Below, piece by piece: positions 35,365-44,141 of a stretch of 64,000 bases of DNA (positions within the stretch are counted from its first letter, which is position 1; each line of letters opens with the position of its first letter). The notes beneath the pieces were generated by a model that was not told where the DNA came from, did not search any database, and worked only from the letters and a program-made list of their open reading frames with translations. Made by a program: the position numbers and the translations under genes. This DNA comes from Bacteroidaceae bacterium (lineage in GTDB: Bacteria > Bacteroidota > Bacteroidia > Bacteroidales > Bacteroidaceae), in NCBI GenBank assembly GCA_017615125.1, contig JAGAAS010000089.1, positions 24,135 to 88,134 of the forward strand, read 5' to 3'.

Positions 35365-36660
35365 GTGACAGAACTCATCCGAAACGCAACCGTTGTCAAC
35401 GAAGGACGAACGTTCGTTGCCTCCGTGCTTATCGAAGATGAAGTAATCAAGCATGTCTTTGAGGGCGAGGACAATGTTCCGCTCCAATTAAAAGAGGATA
35501 TCCGCATCGACACAGTCACCGAAGGGGAAGGATTTTTCCTCATTCCCGGTGTCATTGACGAACATGTCCATTTCCGCGAGCCTGGACTCACGCACAAGGC
35601 TACCATAGCCAGCGAGAGCCGTAAGGCTGTCGCGGGGGGAGTAACCTCCTTCATGGATATGCCTAACTGCATTCCGCAGACAACTTCTATTGCTCTCCTC
35701 GAGCAGAAGTACGACATTGCCGCCCAATGCAGCCCTGCCAACTACTCCTTCTACCTCGGTGCCACAGCCGACAACCTCAGCGAGCTTGAAGCGCTCGACG
35801 CAAGCACTAACTGCGGCATCAAGGTCTTTATGGGCAGCAGCACGGGAGGAATGCTCCTCGACGACAACCGAATTCTCGAGGATATCTTCTCCCACGCCCG
35901 CGTACCCATTGCTCTTCATTGCGAGGATCAACGGATTATCGCCGAGAATGCCCGATACTACCAATCACTCTACGGAGAAGACCCCGACGTGCGCTTTCAT
36001 CCTCTCATCCGAAGCGAGGAAGCCTGCTACCGCTCGTCAGCACAGGCTGTGGAGCTTGCCGAGAAGACGGGAGCCGACATCCACATCCTCCACGTCAGCA
36101 CCCAGCGCGAGCTCACTCTCTTTCATCCTGGCGACGTTGCCGAAAAGCACATCACAGCCGAAGCCTGCATCGCTCATCTCATGTATACGGATGCCGACTA
36201 CGCCAAGCTCGGAACAGCCATCAAGTGCAACCCAGCCATCAAGACGGAAGAAGACCGCAACGCCTTGCGGCAAGCTGTACGCGACAGGATAATTGACACT
36301 ATTGCTACCGACCACGCCCCTCACACCCCTGCCGACAAGCAAGGAGGAGCCCTAAGGGCTGCATCTGGCATCGCTGTTCTTCCCCACTCCCTTTCCCTCA
36401 TGCTTCGCCTGGTGTCGGAGGAAGTCTTCGCCCTTACCGACGTCGTGCGCACCATGTGCCACAACCCAGCCACGCGCTACCGCATCGCCCAGCGCGGGTT
36501 TATCCGCGAGGGTTACAAGGCAGACCTCGTGCTGCTGAGCAAAGACAAGGAAGGACATCTCTCCGATATCTCCCGCGTATGGGTTAACGGCGCTGTAGCC
36601 TTCAGCGACGGTATGCTCCACAACGACATTCACGGGCAACGGCTCCTCTTCGACAGATAA
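35365..36660 (+). CDS. pyrC: Dihydroorotase (class I)
   Basis: The 431-residue enzyme closes the pyrimidine ring. Zinc ligands are in HVHFREPGLTHK, the first histidine pair, ALHCEDQRII, HILHVSTQREL and the final Asp in ATDHAPHTPADK. The start is a GTG at 35365, 12 bases after the glycosyltransferase stop; no ATG is found near it. Length suits the class I, allantoinase-like group of Bacteroidetes. It is 4 bases from the next gene. Confidence 0.93.
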   Translation: MTELIRNATVVNEGRTFVASVLIEDEVIKHVFEGEDNVPLQLKEDIRIDTVTEGEGFFLIPGVIDEHVHFREPGLTHKATIASESRKAVAGGVTSFMDMPNCIPQTTSIALLEQKYDIAAQCSPANYSFYLGATADNLSELEALDASTNCGIKVFMGSSTGGMLLDDNRILEDIFSHARVPIALHCEDQRIIAENARYYQSLYGEDPDVRFHPLIRSEEACYRSSAQAVELAEKTGADIHILHVSTQRELTLFHPGDVAEKHITAEACIAHLMYTDADYAKLGTAIKCNPAIKTEEDRNALRQAVRDRIIDTIATDHAPHTPADKQGGALRAASGIAVLPHSLSLMLRLVSEEVFALTDVVRTMCHNPATRYRIAQRGFIREGYKADLVLLSKDKEGHLSDISRVWVNGAVAFSDGMLHNDIHGQRLLFDR

Positions 36661-36664
36661 TCCT

Positions 36665-37393
36665 ATGCCTACCCTCTTCCGCTACCTTACCTCCGATCTT
36701 GTGCCCCTCATTGACTGGGCACATTTCTTTCATGCCTGGCAGGTACGCGAGGGAACGAAGGAGGCTGACGAGCTTCTTGCAGACGCCAACGCCTTCCTTG
36801 CCCGCATTGACAGCGAGGAAGCTGCTCTAGGAATGTTTCGCCAAGTCGAGGCACGCAGTCAGGGCGACAACATCATTGTAGAAGACGTCATCATCCCACT
36901 TCTGCGCCAGCAGACGGTAAGTCCTGACGGCACCACGCTTTGCCTCAGCGACTTCATCTCCCCTTGCGGCAGCACTATCGGCATCTTCGCTACCACATCG
37001 CCCGTTGCCAATCCCGAAAGGACCGAAGGCGCCGATCCCTTCGACTCCCTTCTCCGCCAAACAATTGCTGTGCGTCTGGCAGAAGCAGCTGCCGAAAAAC
37101 TCCAGAGCGACACCCTCCCGGGCCTGCGCCCTGCCGTTGGCTATCCTTGCATGCCCGACCTGAGCATCATCTTCATCCTCAACCAGCTCTGCCCCCTCAC
37201 CCAAATCGGCATCCAGCTCACCGAAAACGGCGCCATGAAGCCCCAGGCCTCCGTCTGCGGGCTTATCATTCCCCATCCTCAGGCGCGCTATTTTGCCGTT
37301 GGGCGCATCGGCGACGACCAGTTCGCCGACTACGCCTTGCGTCGCGGTATGGAGCCCTCCCAGCTGCGCCGCTTCTTCAAAAGCCGCCATTAA
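36665..37393 (+). CDS. Stand-alone MetH reactivation (AdoMet-binding) domain protein
   Basis: The 242-residue protein matches the C-terminal activation domain of cobalamin-dependent methionine synthase. The AdoMet-binding motif (RPAVGYPCMPD) is followed by the closing LTENGAMKPQASVCGLI and the end AVGRIG. In full MetH the domain reductively methylates cob(II)alamin; here it is a separate protein, as in some Bacteroidetes with a split MetH. The other MetH domains are not in the window. It is the last gene of the GT2-pyrC operon and ends about 50 bases before a 22-base array. Confidence 0.85.
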   Translation: MPTLFRYLTSDLVPLIDWAHFFHAWQVREGTKEADELLADANAFLARIDSEEAALGMFRQVEARSQGDNIIVEDVIIPLLRQQTVSPDGTTLCLSDFISPCGSTIGIFATTSPVANPERTEGADPFDSLLRQTIAVRLAEAAAEKLQSDTLPGLRPAVGYPCMPDLSIIFILNQLCPLTQIGIQLTENGAMKPQASVCGLIIPHPQARYFAVGRIGDDQFADYALRRGMEPSQLRRFFKSRH

Positions 37394-37441
37394 GTCTTTT
37401 CAAGAAAGAATCAACCGCTCTCGTCTGTCCATTTTTCAAAA

Positions 37442-37507
37442 GACGCATGCATCGTTCATGAAAGACGCATGGGTCGTTTATAAGCGACGCATGCGTCGTT
37501 TCAATTT
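37442..37507. repeat. 22-base-period palindromic mini-array (GACGCATGCGTC type), copy A
   Basis: Three units start at 37442, 37464 and 37486. Each is a 12-base palindrome or near-palindrome (GACGCATGCATC, GACGCATGGGTC, GACGCATGCGTC) plus a 10-base spacer (GTTCATGAAA, GTTTATAAGC, GTTTCAATTT). It lies between convergent genes. An inverted copy is at 63490-63545. Confidence 0.85.
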
Positions 37508-37653
37508 TTCTCTGAAGAAAAACCTTAATTCCTTCTCGAGCGCATGCTCTGAAGAAGGGAGGAAAAGCGAAAGCAAAGCGAATAGGATATCTCGTAGGAT
37601 TTCCTGCTTTTCTAAAGGCTCTGCGTCACTTGCCGATGAGTGCTTTGGGGGCC

Positions 37654-38982
37654 TTAGCGGGGTGAAAATGTGAACTGCTCTTGAACGGCGTCGGTGAGGA
37701 GGTTGTGGACGTTGACGATGAGCCTTCCGCGACTGACGCTGCCTTCGATGACGGTGGGGAACTCTCCGCGCTCGAGGTGCATCTCAGGGCCTCCACCGAC
37801 AATCTGCGCCCAGGGACGCTGGGCGGTAGGGGCATCGTAGCGGTAACGGTGCTGGTGGGCGGTGATGACAAGCTGGCAGCGTGCTTCCTCAAGGAGAGGC
37901 GCCCAGAGGGTTGCGCAGGTGCGCTGCCACATAGCGTAGTCGGTAGTGTACTGGGGCGCGGAATCGGCAGGACGAACATCGCCGGGATTGGACTTAGGGT
38001 CGGCATCGAAGAGAGGAATGTGGCAGATGGCGACGAGGAAGGGCGCTGAGGCAATGTCGGGACGGCGGAGAACGTCTCGAAGCCAACGCGTCTGCGCCTC
38101 GCGGTAGGGAGCAGAGGTGAAAAGGCCCGCGAAGAGGGGGTTCTCGTCGAGTTTGTCCTCGGCGGTGTCTAGGCCTATGAGGGCAACAGCTCCCATACGA
38201 ACGGCAAAGTTCCGTCCGAGATCCCAGTAGGCGGAAGGACGCTCGTCTGGCTGGCGATACATCCACACCTGCTCGAGATGACGGGAGGCCATTCCGCGAC
38301 AGTCGTGATTGCCTGGACAGAGGAGATAAGGCGTGCAAGCTGCGTAGTCGGCACGCTGAATCTCGGGGGTAAGGAAGATGTGGCGCAGGCGCTCAATCTT
38401 CTCCTCGCAATTGGTAGCGTCACCATTCCAAACGACACAGGAGGGACGGAGGGATGCAATCTTTTCAACAGCAAGGCCAAAGGGCTTCCAGCTGGCGTGA
38501 GTGTCGTTGATAACGCAGAAGTGGGCACGCGCGCGGGAACCAGCGGTTGTGAAAGAATAGATTCGAGGGTCTTGCTCGGTGGAAGTGATGTGCATATTGT
38601 AGCCCCCGCGGTAGTCGACACGATCGGCTCCAATGCGGTAATAGTAGGTTGTGGCTGGCTGGAGGCCTGTGAGGCGGACGAGCATGACGTAGCGATTGAT
38701 GTCGGTGACGCGGTATCCTCCGCATTTGACAGTGATGCCGTCGGAGAGATCGGGGCTCAAGCCATAGGTGACAAAGCCGTTGGCCATATCACTGACGGCA
38801 AAGGCAACGCCCATGCTGTTCTCAGCATAGTTCTGAAGCATGGGGGCAGAGATGATAAGGGGCTGATCGGGCGAGGAGACGACATCGTCTGCAGGAACAG
38901 GCGTGACACTCTGCGCGAGGGAGGGCACTTCAGCAGCTGCGGCAAGCAGCGCACTTGACTTGAGGAATTGTCGGCGATCCAT
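37654..38982 (-). CDS. Tat-exported metallophosphoesterase with an N-terminal fibronectin-like domain
   Basis: The 442-residue protein starts with a twin-arginine signal (DRRQFLKSSALLAAA). An N-terminal beta domain (TYGLSPDLSDGITV, LTGLQPATTYYYRIG) resembles the purple acid phosphatase fibronectin domain. The phosphoesterase domain has INDTHASW (Asp, His), WNGDATNCE, CPGNHDCRG (Asn, His), ICHIPLFDAD and TAHQHRYRYD. The first metal-binding DxH appears as NDTH. It likely acts on extracellular phosphate esters. It is the last gene of a leftward run starting at the aspartate-kinase-like gene. Confidence 0.88.
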   Translation of the reverse strand: MDRRQFLKSSALLAAAAEVPSLAQSVTPVPADDVVSSPDQPLIISAPMLQNYAENSMGVAFAVSDMANGFVTYGLSPDLSDGITVKCGGYRVTDINRYVMLVRLTGLQPATTYYYRIGADRVDYRGGYNMHITSTEQDPRIYSFTTAGSRARAHFCVINDTHASWKPFGLAVEKIASLRPSCVVWNGDATNCEEKIERLRHIFLTPEIQRADYAACTPYLLCPGNHDCRGMASRHLEQVWMYRQPDERPSAYWDLGRNFAVRMGAVALIGLDTAEDKLDENPLFAGLFTSAPYREAQTRWLRDVLRRPDIASAPFLVAICHIPLFDADPKSNPGDVRPADSAPQYTTDYAMWQRTCATLWAPLLEEARCQLVITAHQHRYRYDAPTAQRPWAQIVGGGPEMHLERGEFPTVIEGSVSRGRLIVNVHNLLTDAVQEQFTFSPR

Positions 38983-39033
38983 AGGGGAATTATTTAGATA
39001 ATCAGGTAATCAGAATAAATAAGGAGAAATAGC

Positions 39034-39708
39034 TTAACGGCCTGTATGCCGATGGAAGGCATTCTCGGCAAGTAGGGAGGCAGTGACAAGAATCTGGGAT
39101 GCAAAATAGGTTGGCATCATGAGGGCATAAAGAGTGCCGTCGCCGAGGAACCGTTTCTGTGCGATAAGGAAGTCGGAGAACAAGAGGCTGGCAATGCCTG
39201 CAATGAAGAGGATTCGCACGAGAGTGCTGCCTCGCAAGCCTGCGGCAGCGGCCAAAGACAAGCAGGAGACAAGAATATAGGCGAAGACAGCAAGGCTAGT
39301 GATAGCATCGCCTATCTGAGGGCGCAGGAGCAGCAGGTAGTAGCTGCCAAAGAGGAGTGTAAGCAAGGCGAAGAGCCACCAGCGGATAGAACCGTGACAA
39401 AGACTATATAAGATGTAGCCGACATGAGCCATCAGGAAAAGGACAACACCGATGACGAAACCCAAGAAACTGCCTCCCCAATGATTGAGCACGCAGTCGC
39501 CAGCGATAGAAAGAGCGAAAGCTGCGACAATCCAGCCAAGGGTAGCGTTGCGCGGCTTAGGGATGAGCAGTAACAAGACGAGTAAGAGGCAAAGGGACGT
39601 GGTGCCCACACGCAGCAAAGGACTGTGGGTGAGGAGGTAGCCAGCAAGGCAGGCAATGGGAATGAGTATCTTGTACAAGGTGTTAAAACAATCAGATAAC
39701 CAAATCAT
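39034..39708 (-). CDS. YhhN/TMEM86 family membrane protein
   Basis: The 224-residue protein has about eight helices, with polar motifs AFALSIAGDCVLNHWGG and MPTYFASQILVTASLL typical of the YhhN family. Animal relatives (TMEM86) are lysoplasmalogenases; bacterial activity is largely unknown. It lies 51 bases upstream of the metallophosphoesterase and shares its direction. No signal peptide. Confidence 0.82.
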   Translation of the reverse strand: MIWLSDCFNTLYKILIPIACLAGYLLTHSPLLRVGTTSLCLLLVLLLLIPKPRNATLGWIVAAFALSIAGDCVLNHWGGSFLGFVIGVVLFLMAHVGYILYSLCHGSIRWWLFALLTLLFGSYYLLLLRPQIGDAITSLAVFAYILVSCLSLAAAAGLRGSTLVRILFIAGIASLLFSDFLIAQKRFLGDGTLYALMMPTYFASQILVTASLLAENAFHRHTGR

Positions 39709-39841
39709 CAGTTAAGGAGCGAAAGACCAAAGGCAAGGGGCAAATGATTCGTCTTCAGCTTTTCTCCAATTCAACAATTAACCTTTCAGCATTCACTCTA
39801 CACTATAAACTCTACTCTCTAAACTCTTAAGCCCCTCTCTC

Positions 39842-41578
39842 CTATTTTCCACGAAGTATGAGGGAAACAAGAGCGGTAACGTCGGAGACATCAACGGTGT
39901 CGTCGGCATTAACATCAGCACGGAAAGGATCGACAGTGGAAATGCCGAGGATGTGGGCAACGAGGGCGGTGACATCGGAGACATCAACCTTGCCGTCGGC
40001 ATTGACATCGCCCGTAACGGGGGCTGGGATGCGGCTGCGTGTGTAAAGCTGCGGCAGGAGCATGAAGCTGTTAGTATCAGATATGTAGGTGGTGAAGCGA
40101 GGTGCGCTGGCGTTATAGAGAAAGCGCCCGTAATCAGAAGTAGTATTCTGGATGGTGACATTGCCGTCGGAGGCAAAGGAAATAGTCCAGGTAGTGACAC
40201 CGCTGCCCATGGATAGCGTCTTAGCAGCAGTAGCACCGAGGAGGGCTCCTGTATCGTCGGCAAAGGTCCAGCTGCCCGTGCTGCCTCCAAGGGTGAGAAT
40301 GAGAGGATCGGAGCCAAGCTCTTCAACGATGGAGACGTCGGAAGAGAAGGTAGCCTCGACCTGAGCCAAGATATTTTTCTCGGTGATAAGCCCTGCAACG
40401 ACATCCTTGCTGTTGCAAGCAATGAGGTACTCGTCGCCGACAACGAGCTGCGAGGGTGAGGTGACAAGAGTCCAATCGGTGTACATTGGATCATCGTCAT
40501 CATTTCCTCCATCAGTACGCTGCCACTGGGCGTAAAGCGTGAGACTAGCAGTGAGTGTAAACGAAACGCCGGGGGCATAAGAAGTGCCGGTGCCGTTAGC
40601 GGAGGTATTCCAGCCGATAAAGGTGTAGCCGCTACGCGTGGGGCTGACGGTGGTGACGGTAACGACACCACTTTCATTGGCTGTAGTGGACGACACGGAA
40701 GAGGAGCCGCCGTTGCCGTTATAGTAGAGACGAATGACAGAACTGCCGGAGGAGGCAGCTTCATTGGAATAGAGGGTGAGCTGCGAGAAGTCAACAACCT
40801 CATTCATGTCGTCACCCCAGATATATTCTGCTAAACGAGGGTAGTCAACGAAAGGATTACGGTTATGCTGCTTAGAATAGACGTTGTTGTTGCGGTCTAT
40901 CTCCTTTTGGCTGACAGGATCTTGACGGTGCCATTGGAGGAGGACACGGATGGCCCACGTCTTGAATCCGCGGCTCTCGCTGCCAAACATGCCTCCAGTC
41001 CAAGAGGAGCACTTATTTTCATAGCAAGTAGCCATATAGAAGTAAATGCGAGCGATGTCGCCCTTGTACTCGTTTATGGGCTCGAAGACAGTTCCTGAGT
41101 AGCCTGCATCCTTACAGGCACCTAACTTACTGCCATTGCCAGATGTATAAGAAGCGGTGCCGACGTTGCCGTAAGGATAGTTGCTACGCTTGCCATTGAC
41201 GTAACCATCGGTGGGAAGCACGTGGAAGAGGTCACTCTTCATGGGCGATGCCTCGTCAAACCAACTCTGAGGTACAGTGTGTTCACGGTTGTAGCAGTCG
41301 CCCTCGTTCTTGTAGTTGCCGCATCTGGAATTGGTATTGAAGCGGTAGTTGGAGTAGATGTCCCATATCTTGCCGTTGTCATCGACATCGGTGGTGGAAT
41401 AGCAGCTGATGAGCCCGTCATAAGAAATGGTGGTATGGGACTTGATAATGTTGTAAAGGGCTGTCTTGAGGGCGGCATCGCTTTTGCCGTTGGCACTGCT
41501 GTAGTAAGTGCTGGAGGGCTGGCCCATAGATGCAAGGGCAGCCAGGACGAGAAGCAGGAAGAAAGATGTGCGTTTCAT
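39842..41578 (-). CDS. Secreted endonuclease I with an InlB B-repeat and a dockerin-like tail
   Basis: The 578-residue protein has a signal peptide (LLVLAALASMG), an endonuclease I domain (residues ~25-270) with the family motif NREHTVPQSWFDE and LFHVLPTDGYVNGKRSNYP, a Listeria-Bacteroides repeat (~295-360, TRSGYTFIGWNTSANG), a beta region near 375-510 and a C-terminal pair of Ca-binding, dockerin-like repeats (DVNADGKVDVSDV and DVNADDTVDVSDV). The nuclease probably cuts extracellular DNA or RNA. The tail suggests attachment to a cell-surface or cohesin-like partner, unproven. It follows the aspartate-kinase-like gene by 14 bases. Confidence 0.88.
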   Translation of the reverse strand: MKRTSFFLLLVLAALASMGQPSSTYYSSANGKSDAALKTALYNIIKSHTTISYDGLISCYSTTDVDDNGKIWDIYSNYRFNTNSRCGNYKNEGDCYNREHTVPQSWFDEASPMKSDLFHVLPTDGYVNGKRSNYPYGNVGTASYTSGNGSKLGACKDAGYSGTVFEPINEYKGDIARIYFYMATCYENKCSSWTGGMFGSESRGFKTWAIRVLLQWHRQDPVSQKEIDRNNNVYSKQHNRNPFVDYPRLAEYIWGDDMNEVVDFSQLTLYSNEAASSGSSVIRLYYNGNGGSSSVSSTTANESGVVTVTTVSPTRSGYTFIGWNTSANGTGTSYAPGVSFTLTASLTLYAQWQRTDGGNDDDDPMYTDWTLVTSPSQLVVGDEYLIACNSKDVVAGLITEKNILAQVEATFSSDVSIVEELGSDPLILTLGGSTGSWTFADDTGALLGATAAKTLSMGSGVTTWTISFASDGNVTIQNTTSDYGRFLYNASAPRFTTYISDTNSFMLLPQLYTRSRIPAPVTGDVNADGKVDVSDVTALVAHILGISTVDPFRADVNADDTVDVSDVTALVSLILRGK

Positions 41579-41592
41579 CGGTGAGCACCTTT

Positions 41593-42885
41593 CTAACGCT
41601 GCTGTGCTACCACGCTGCGGATGGCTTCGACGGCAAGCGCAGCATCGGCGTCAGCCACAACGATAGAGATAGAGAGTTGCTCCCCTCCCTGCGCGGAGGC
41701 GATGACGGAAATAGAAGCCTGCGCAAGCGCATTATAGACAGAGGCTGAGATGCCTGGTACATTTTGCATACGGTCGCCACAAACAACGATAACGGAAACG
41801 GAAGGCTCGTGGTAGACAACATCGTCGTAGGTAAGCAGGTGATTCTCGGCGATGAGCGAACGAATGGCAACAAGAGCCGATTCAGCATCGGCATGACGTA
41901 CTAGGATGCTGATGCTGTACTCCGAAGAAGACTGCGAGATGAAACGTATGTTGATGCCTGCACGTGCCAAAGCTCCGAAGAGAGCGGAGCTGATGCCTAT
42001 GGTGCCAAGCAAGGAGGTGCCGGCAACGGTAATGAGATCTAAGCCCGTCTCGCTGACGACGCCAGTAATGCTTCCCTTTCCCTCTGCATGGGAGCTAATG
42101 AGGGTGCCAGCGAAAGAGGGATTGGTGATATTGAGGATGCGCAAGGGAATGTCAGCCTTGAGCACAGGCCAAAGGGCTGCAGGTTCCAGCGGGCTGTCAG
42201 CAACGCTACAGAACTGCGAAGCTTCGGTGTACGTCATCGAAGGGATTCCTTGGATGCCGTCGACAGAGGCGTAGATGATGACTTCCTCTGCCTGCAGCTC
42301 GGCAGCAATAGATGTTGCCACAAGGTCTGCCCCACCCTTGCCGATGGCTACGTTATAGCCCGAAGCCGTACGTCCATAGCCTCCCGACACTACGATGACG
42401 CCCGTATCGGAAAGACGCTGACGAATGCGCGCGGAAGTTTCCGTCCAGTCGACTACAGAAATGCCGTCCTTCTCATGACACACGAGTAGATCGGCACCAT
42501 CAACGAACGAGGCTTCTGCGGGTAAGGCAAACGCCACGAGCTGGGCACACAGCGCAGCACAACGCGCCATCACGTAGTCGTAGAGCGACTGATAGGCCAC
42601 AGGATAAAGCTTGGCTTGCTCCAAGTAAGTAGCGATGGAGGTTACTTCGGTATGATAGACGGGCTCGGCTGCCGGATCGGGAAACAAGGAAGCAAAGTAG
42701 CTGCAAATCTCCGCATAGTGAAGACTGGGGTTACCCTTCTCAACAAGCTGGCAATGCACGGCAGCGCTGAAAAGACGGCTGACGTGTGACTCGGGACGAA
42801 CTACGAATACGGAGGGCTCGTCCGTAAGCATAGCCGACAAAGCGGCTACCGACGAACGATTGAGGGTGAATGACTTGACGTTCAT
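41593..42885 (-). CDS. Aspartate-kinase-like protein with degenerate active site
   Basis: The 430-residue product begins at ATG 42883-42885; an ATG at 42903 is an alternative. The fold is aspartokinase: an amino-acid-kinase domain (GYNVAIGKGGADLVATSIAAELQ, then YASVDGI), then two ACT domains. Key residues are lost: the KFGGTS start is replaced by VKSFTLNRSS, RGGSD is KGGAD, the TDVDG is ASVDG, and the usual FGAKVLHP box is not conserved. It may be a pseudoenzyme or have another substrate. A TATTTTTG -7 box is at 42920-42927. The endonuclease gene follows by 14 bases. Confidence 0.75.
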   Translation of the reverse strand: MNVKSFTLNRSSVAALSAMLTDEPSVFVVRPESHVSRLFSAAVHCQLVEKGNPSLHYAEICSYFASLFPDPAAEPVYHTEVTSIATYLEQAKLYPVAYQSLYDYVMARCAALCAQLVAFALPAEASFVDGADLLVCHEKDGISVVDWTETSARIRQRLSDTGVIVVSGGYGRTASGYNVAIGKGGADLVATSIAAELQAEEVIIYASVDGIQGIPSMTYTEASQFCSVADSPLEPAALWPVLKADIPLRILNITNPSFAGTLISSHAEGKGSITGVVSETGLDLITVAGTSLLGTIGISSALFGALARAGINIRFISQSSSEYSISILVRHADAESALVAIRSLIAENHLLTYDDVVYHEPSVSVIVVCGDRMQNVPGISASVYNALAQASISVIASAQGGEQLSISIVVADADAALAVEAIRSVVAQQR

Positions 42886-42919
42886 AGCAGAAAAACTATA
42901 CATAAAGTTAATTTAGCCA

Positions 42920-42927
42920 CAAAAATA
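42920..42927 (-). promoter_or_regulatory. -7 element of the aspartate-kinase-like operon
   Basis: Minus-strand TATTTTTG, giving a leader of about 10 bases to the first ATG (42903) and 28 to the second (42885). Confidence 0.5.
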
Positions 42928-42989
42928 GGCTTTTTTTGCCGTAAAACACAGGAAACAGCAAAAAATCACGAAAAAAAACACAAAGCTGC

Positions 42990-43002
42990 GAGCCTTTGGC
43001 TC
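42990..43002 (-). terminator. Terminator of the GH16 gene
   Basis: GAGCC-TTT-GGCTC, followed on the minus strand by GCAGCTTTGTG and eight Ts. Confidence 0.55.
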
Positions 43003-43045
43003 AATAGCAATGTAGGGACTTCTATCGAAGATGCGCGGAAAGGCT

Positions 43046-43942
43046 CTACTTTTTCTGGAAGACACGGACGTAGTCGACTTCCATCGTCGCAGGCAAGGCA
43101 CTTTCGTCAATGCCTTGTGAACCGCCCCAGTCGCCGCCCCAAGCTAGGTTGAGGATGACGTAGAAAGGCGCATCGAAGGGCCACGTTTGCCTGTCGCCCT
43201 TGCCGTCATTCTCGTAGAAAAACAATTCCTCTCCGTCAACGTAAGTACGGATGTAGTCGGCAGTCCACTCAAGAGCATAGATGTGAAATGCTCCTTCGGC
43301 TCCAGGACAGAGACGTTCCTTCGTCTTCTGCGTACCTATGCTGTGGTAGTACTTCTTGCAATGAATAGACGATGATGTGTAGTCGGGGTGATAGCCTACC
43401 TCTTCCATAATATCTATTTCCCCGTCGTCGGGCCAGGCAGAAAAACGAACAGGCATCATCCAGAAAGCGGGCCACGTGCCTTTTCCCTTGGGCAGCTTGA
43501 TGCGCGCCTCCACGTAGCCATACTGCCAGCCTTCGTGTACCTTAGCGTAAACGCGTCCGGAGTAAACTTTACCGTTCTCCTTGAAGCAATGAATGCGGAG
43601 CGCACCTCCCGAGCACTCGGCAACGCTTTCTCCTGCGGGAGAAACGCGTTTCACATAGGTCTGAAGCTCATGATTGACCCAGCCGGCACGTGCCTCCTGA
43701 TACGTCCAGTCGTCCCCAAGAGGGCCGTCGGCATCGAACTCGTCGTGCCAGACGAGGCGGTATCCCTCCAGCGGGCAACTCGCAGCATAGGCTGTTTCCG
43801 AAACGTCAACCTGAGCAACACCCAACTTGGAGTTCTCCGGGATTATTGTCTGCTTCACATGCGTGCCGCAAGCAACAAAAAGCAAGAGCGCCATCATCGG
43901 CAGCAGATGTGACACACACCTTACATTCCTTTTTTCTTTCAT
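43046..43942 (-). CDS. GH16 family glycoside hydrolase (lipoprotein)
   Basis: The 298-residue protein has a lipobox (LLLFVACG) and a beta-jellyroll GH16 domain with the catalytic motif EIDIMEEVG (two Glu and one Asp, ExDxxE) near residue 175, preceded by GYVEARIKLPKGKGTWPAFW and followed by YALEWTADYIRTYVDGE. GH16 enzymes cut beta-1,3/1,4-glucans, laminarin or related polymers; the exact substrate cannot be told. It is a single gene, with no SusCD pair near. Ends at a terminator near 42990. Confidence 0.93.
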   Translation of the reverse strand: MKEKRNVRCVSHLLPMMALLLFVACGTHVKQTIIPENSKLGVAQVDVSETAYAASCPLEGYRLVWHDEFDADGPLGDDWTYQEARAGWVNHELQTYVKRVSPAGESVAECSGGALRIHCFKENGKVYSGRVYAKVHEGWQYGYVEARIKLPKGKGTWPAFWMMPVRFSAWPDDGEIDIMEEVGYHPDYTSSSIHCKKYYHSIGTQKTKERLCPGAEGAFHIYALEWTADYIRTYVDGEELFFYENDGKGDRQTWPFDAPFYVILNLAWGGDWGGSQGIDESALPATMEVDYVRVFQKK

Positions 43943-44075
43943 AAGTCAGTAGCTGAAAACTTTATTCTTCCTTTCCGTGCACCCTCTAGCCCTCGCAGGC
44001 AGGGGGATTCCAACATTTCGGGCACTAATTTAATGTTTTTTAGGCAGCGAAACAAGTGTTGTCGCGTATTTTTTT

Positions 44076-44083
44076 TATCTTTG
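44076..44083 (+). promoter_or_regulatory. -7 element of the AlaX-like gene
   Basis: TATCTTTG, about 59 bases ahead of the ATG at 44142, in the gap between divergent genes. Confidence 0.5.
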
Positions 44084-44141
44084 CACCAAATTGACTCAAA
44101 ATGACTTTGGGCAAAGCATCTGCCTCGCATGATATAATAAT

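Noticed and set aside
39793-40803. Minus-strand ORF of 336 codons rich in Pro, Ser and Thr in the endonuclease gene
   Set aside because: It is the other frame of the dockerin-tailed endonuclease and has no motif of its own.
37654-42885. Horizontally acquired island (MPE to aspartate-kinase-like)
   Set aside because: No integrase, tRNA boundary or direct repeats; codon use looks similar to its surroundings on reading, and I cannot compute it.
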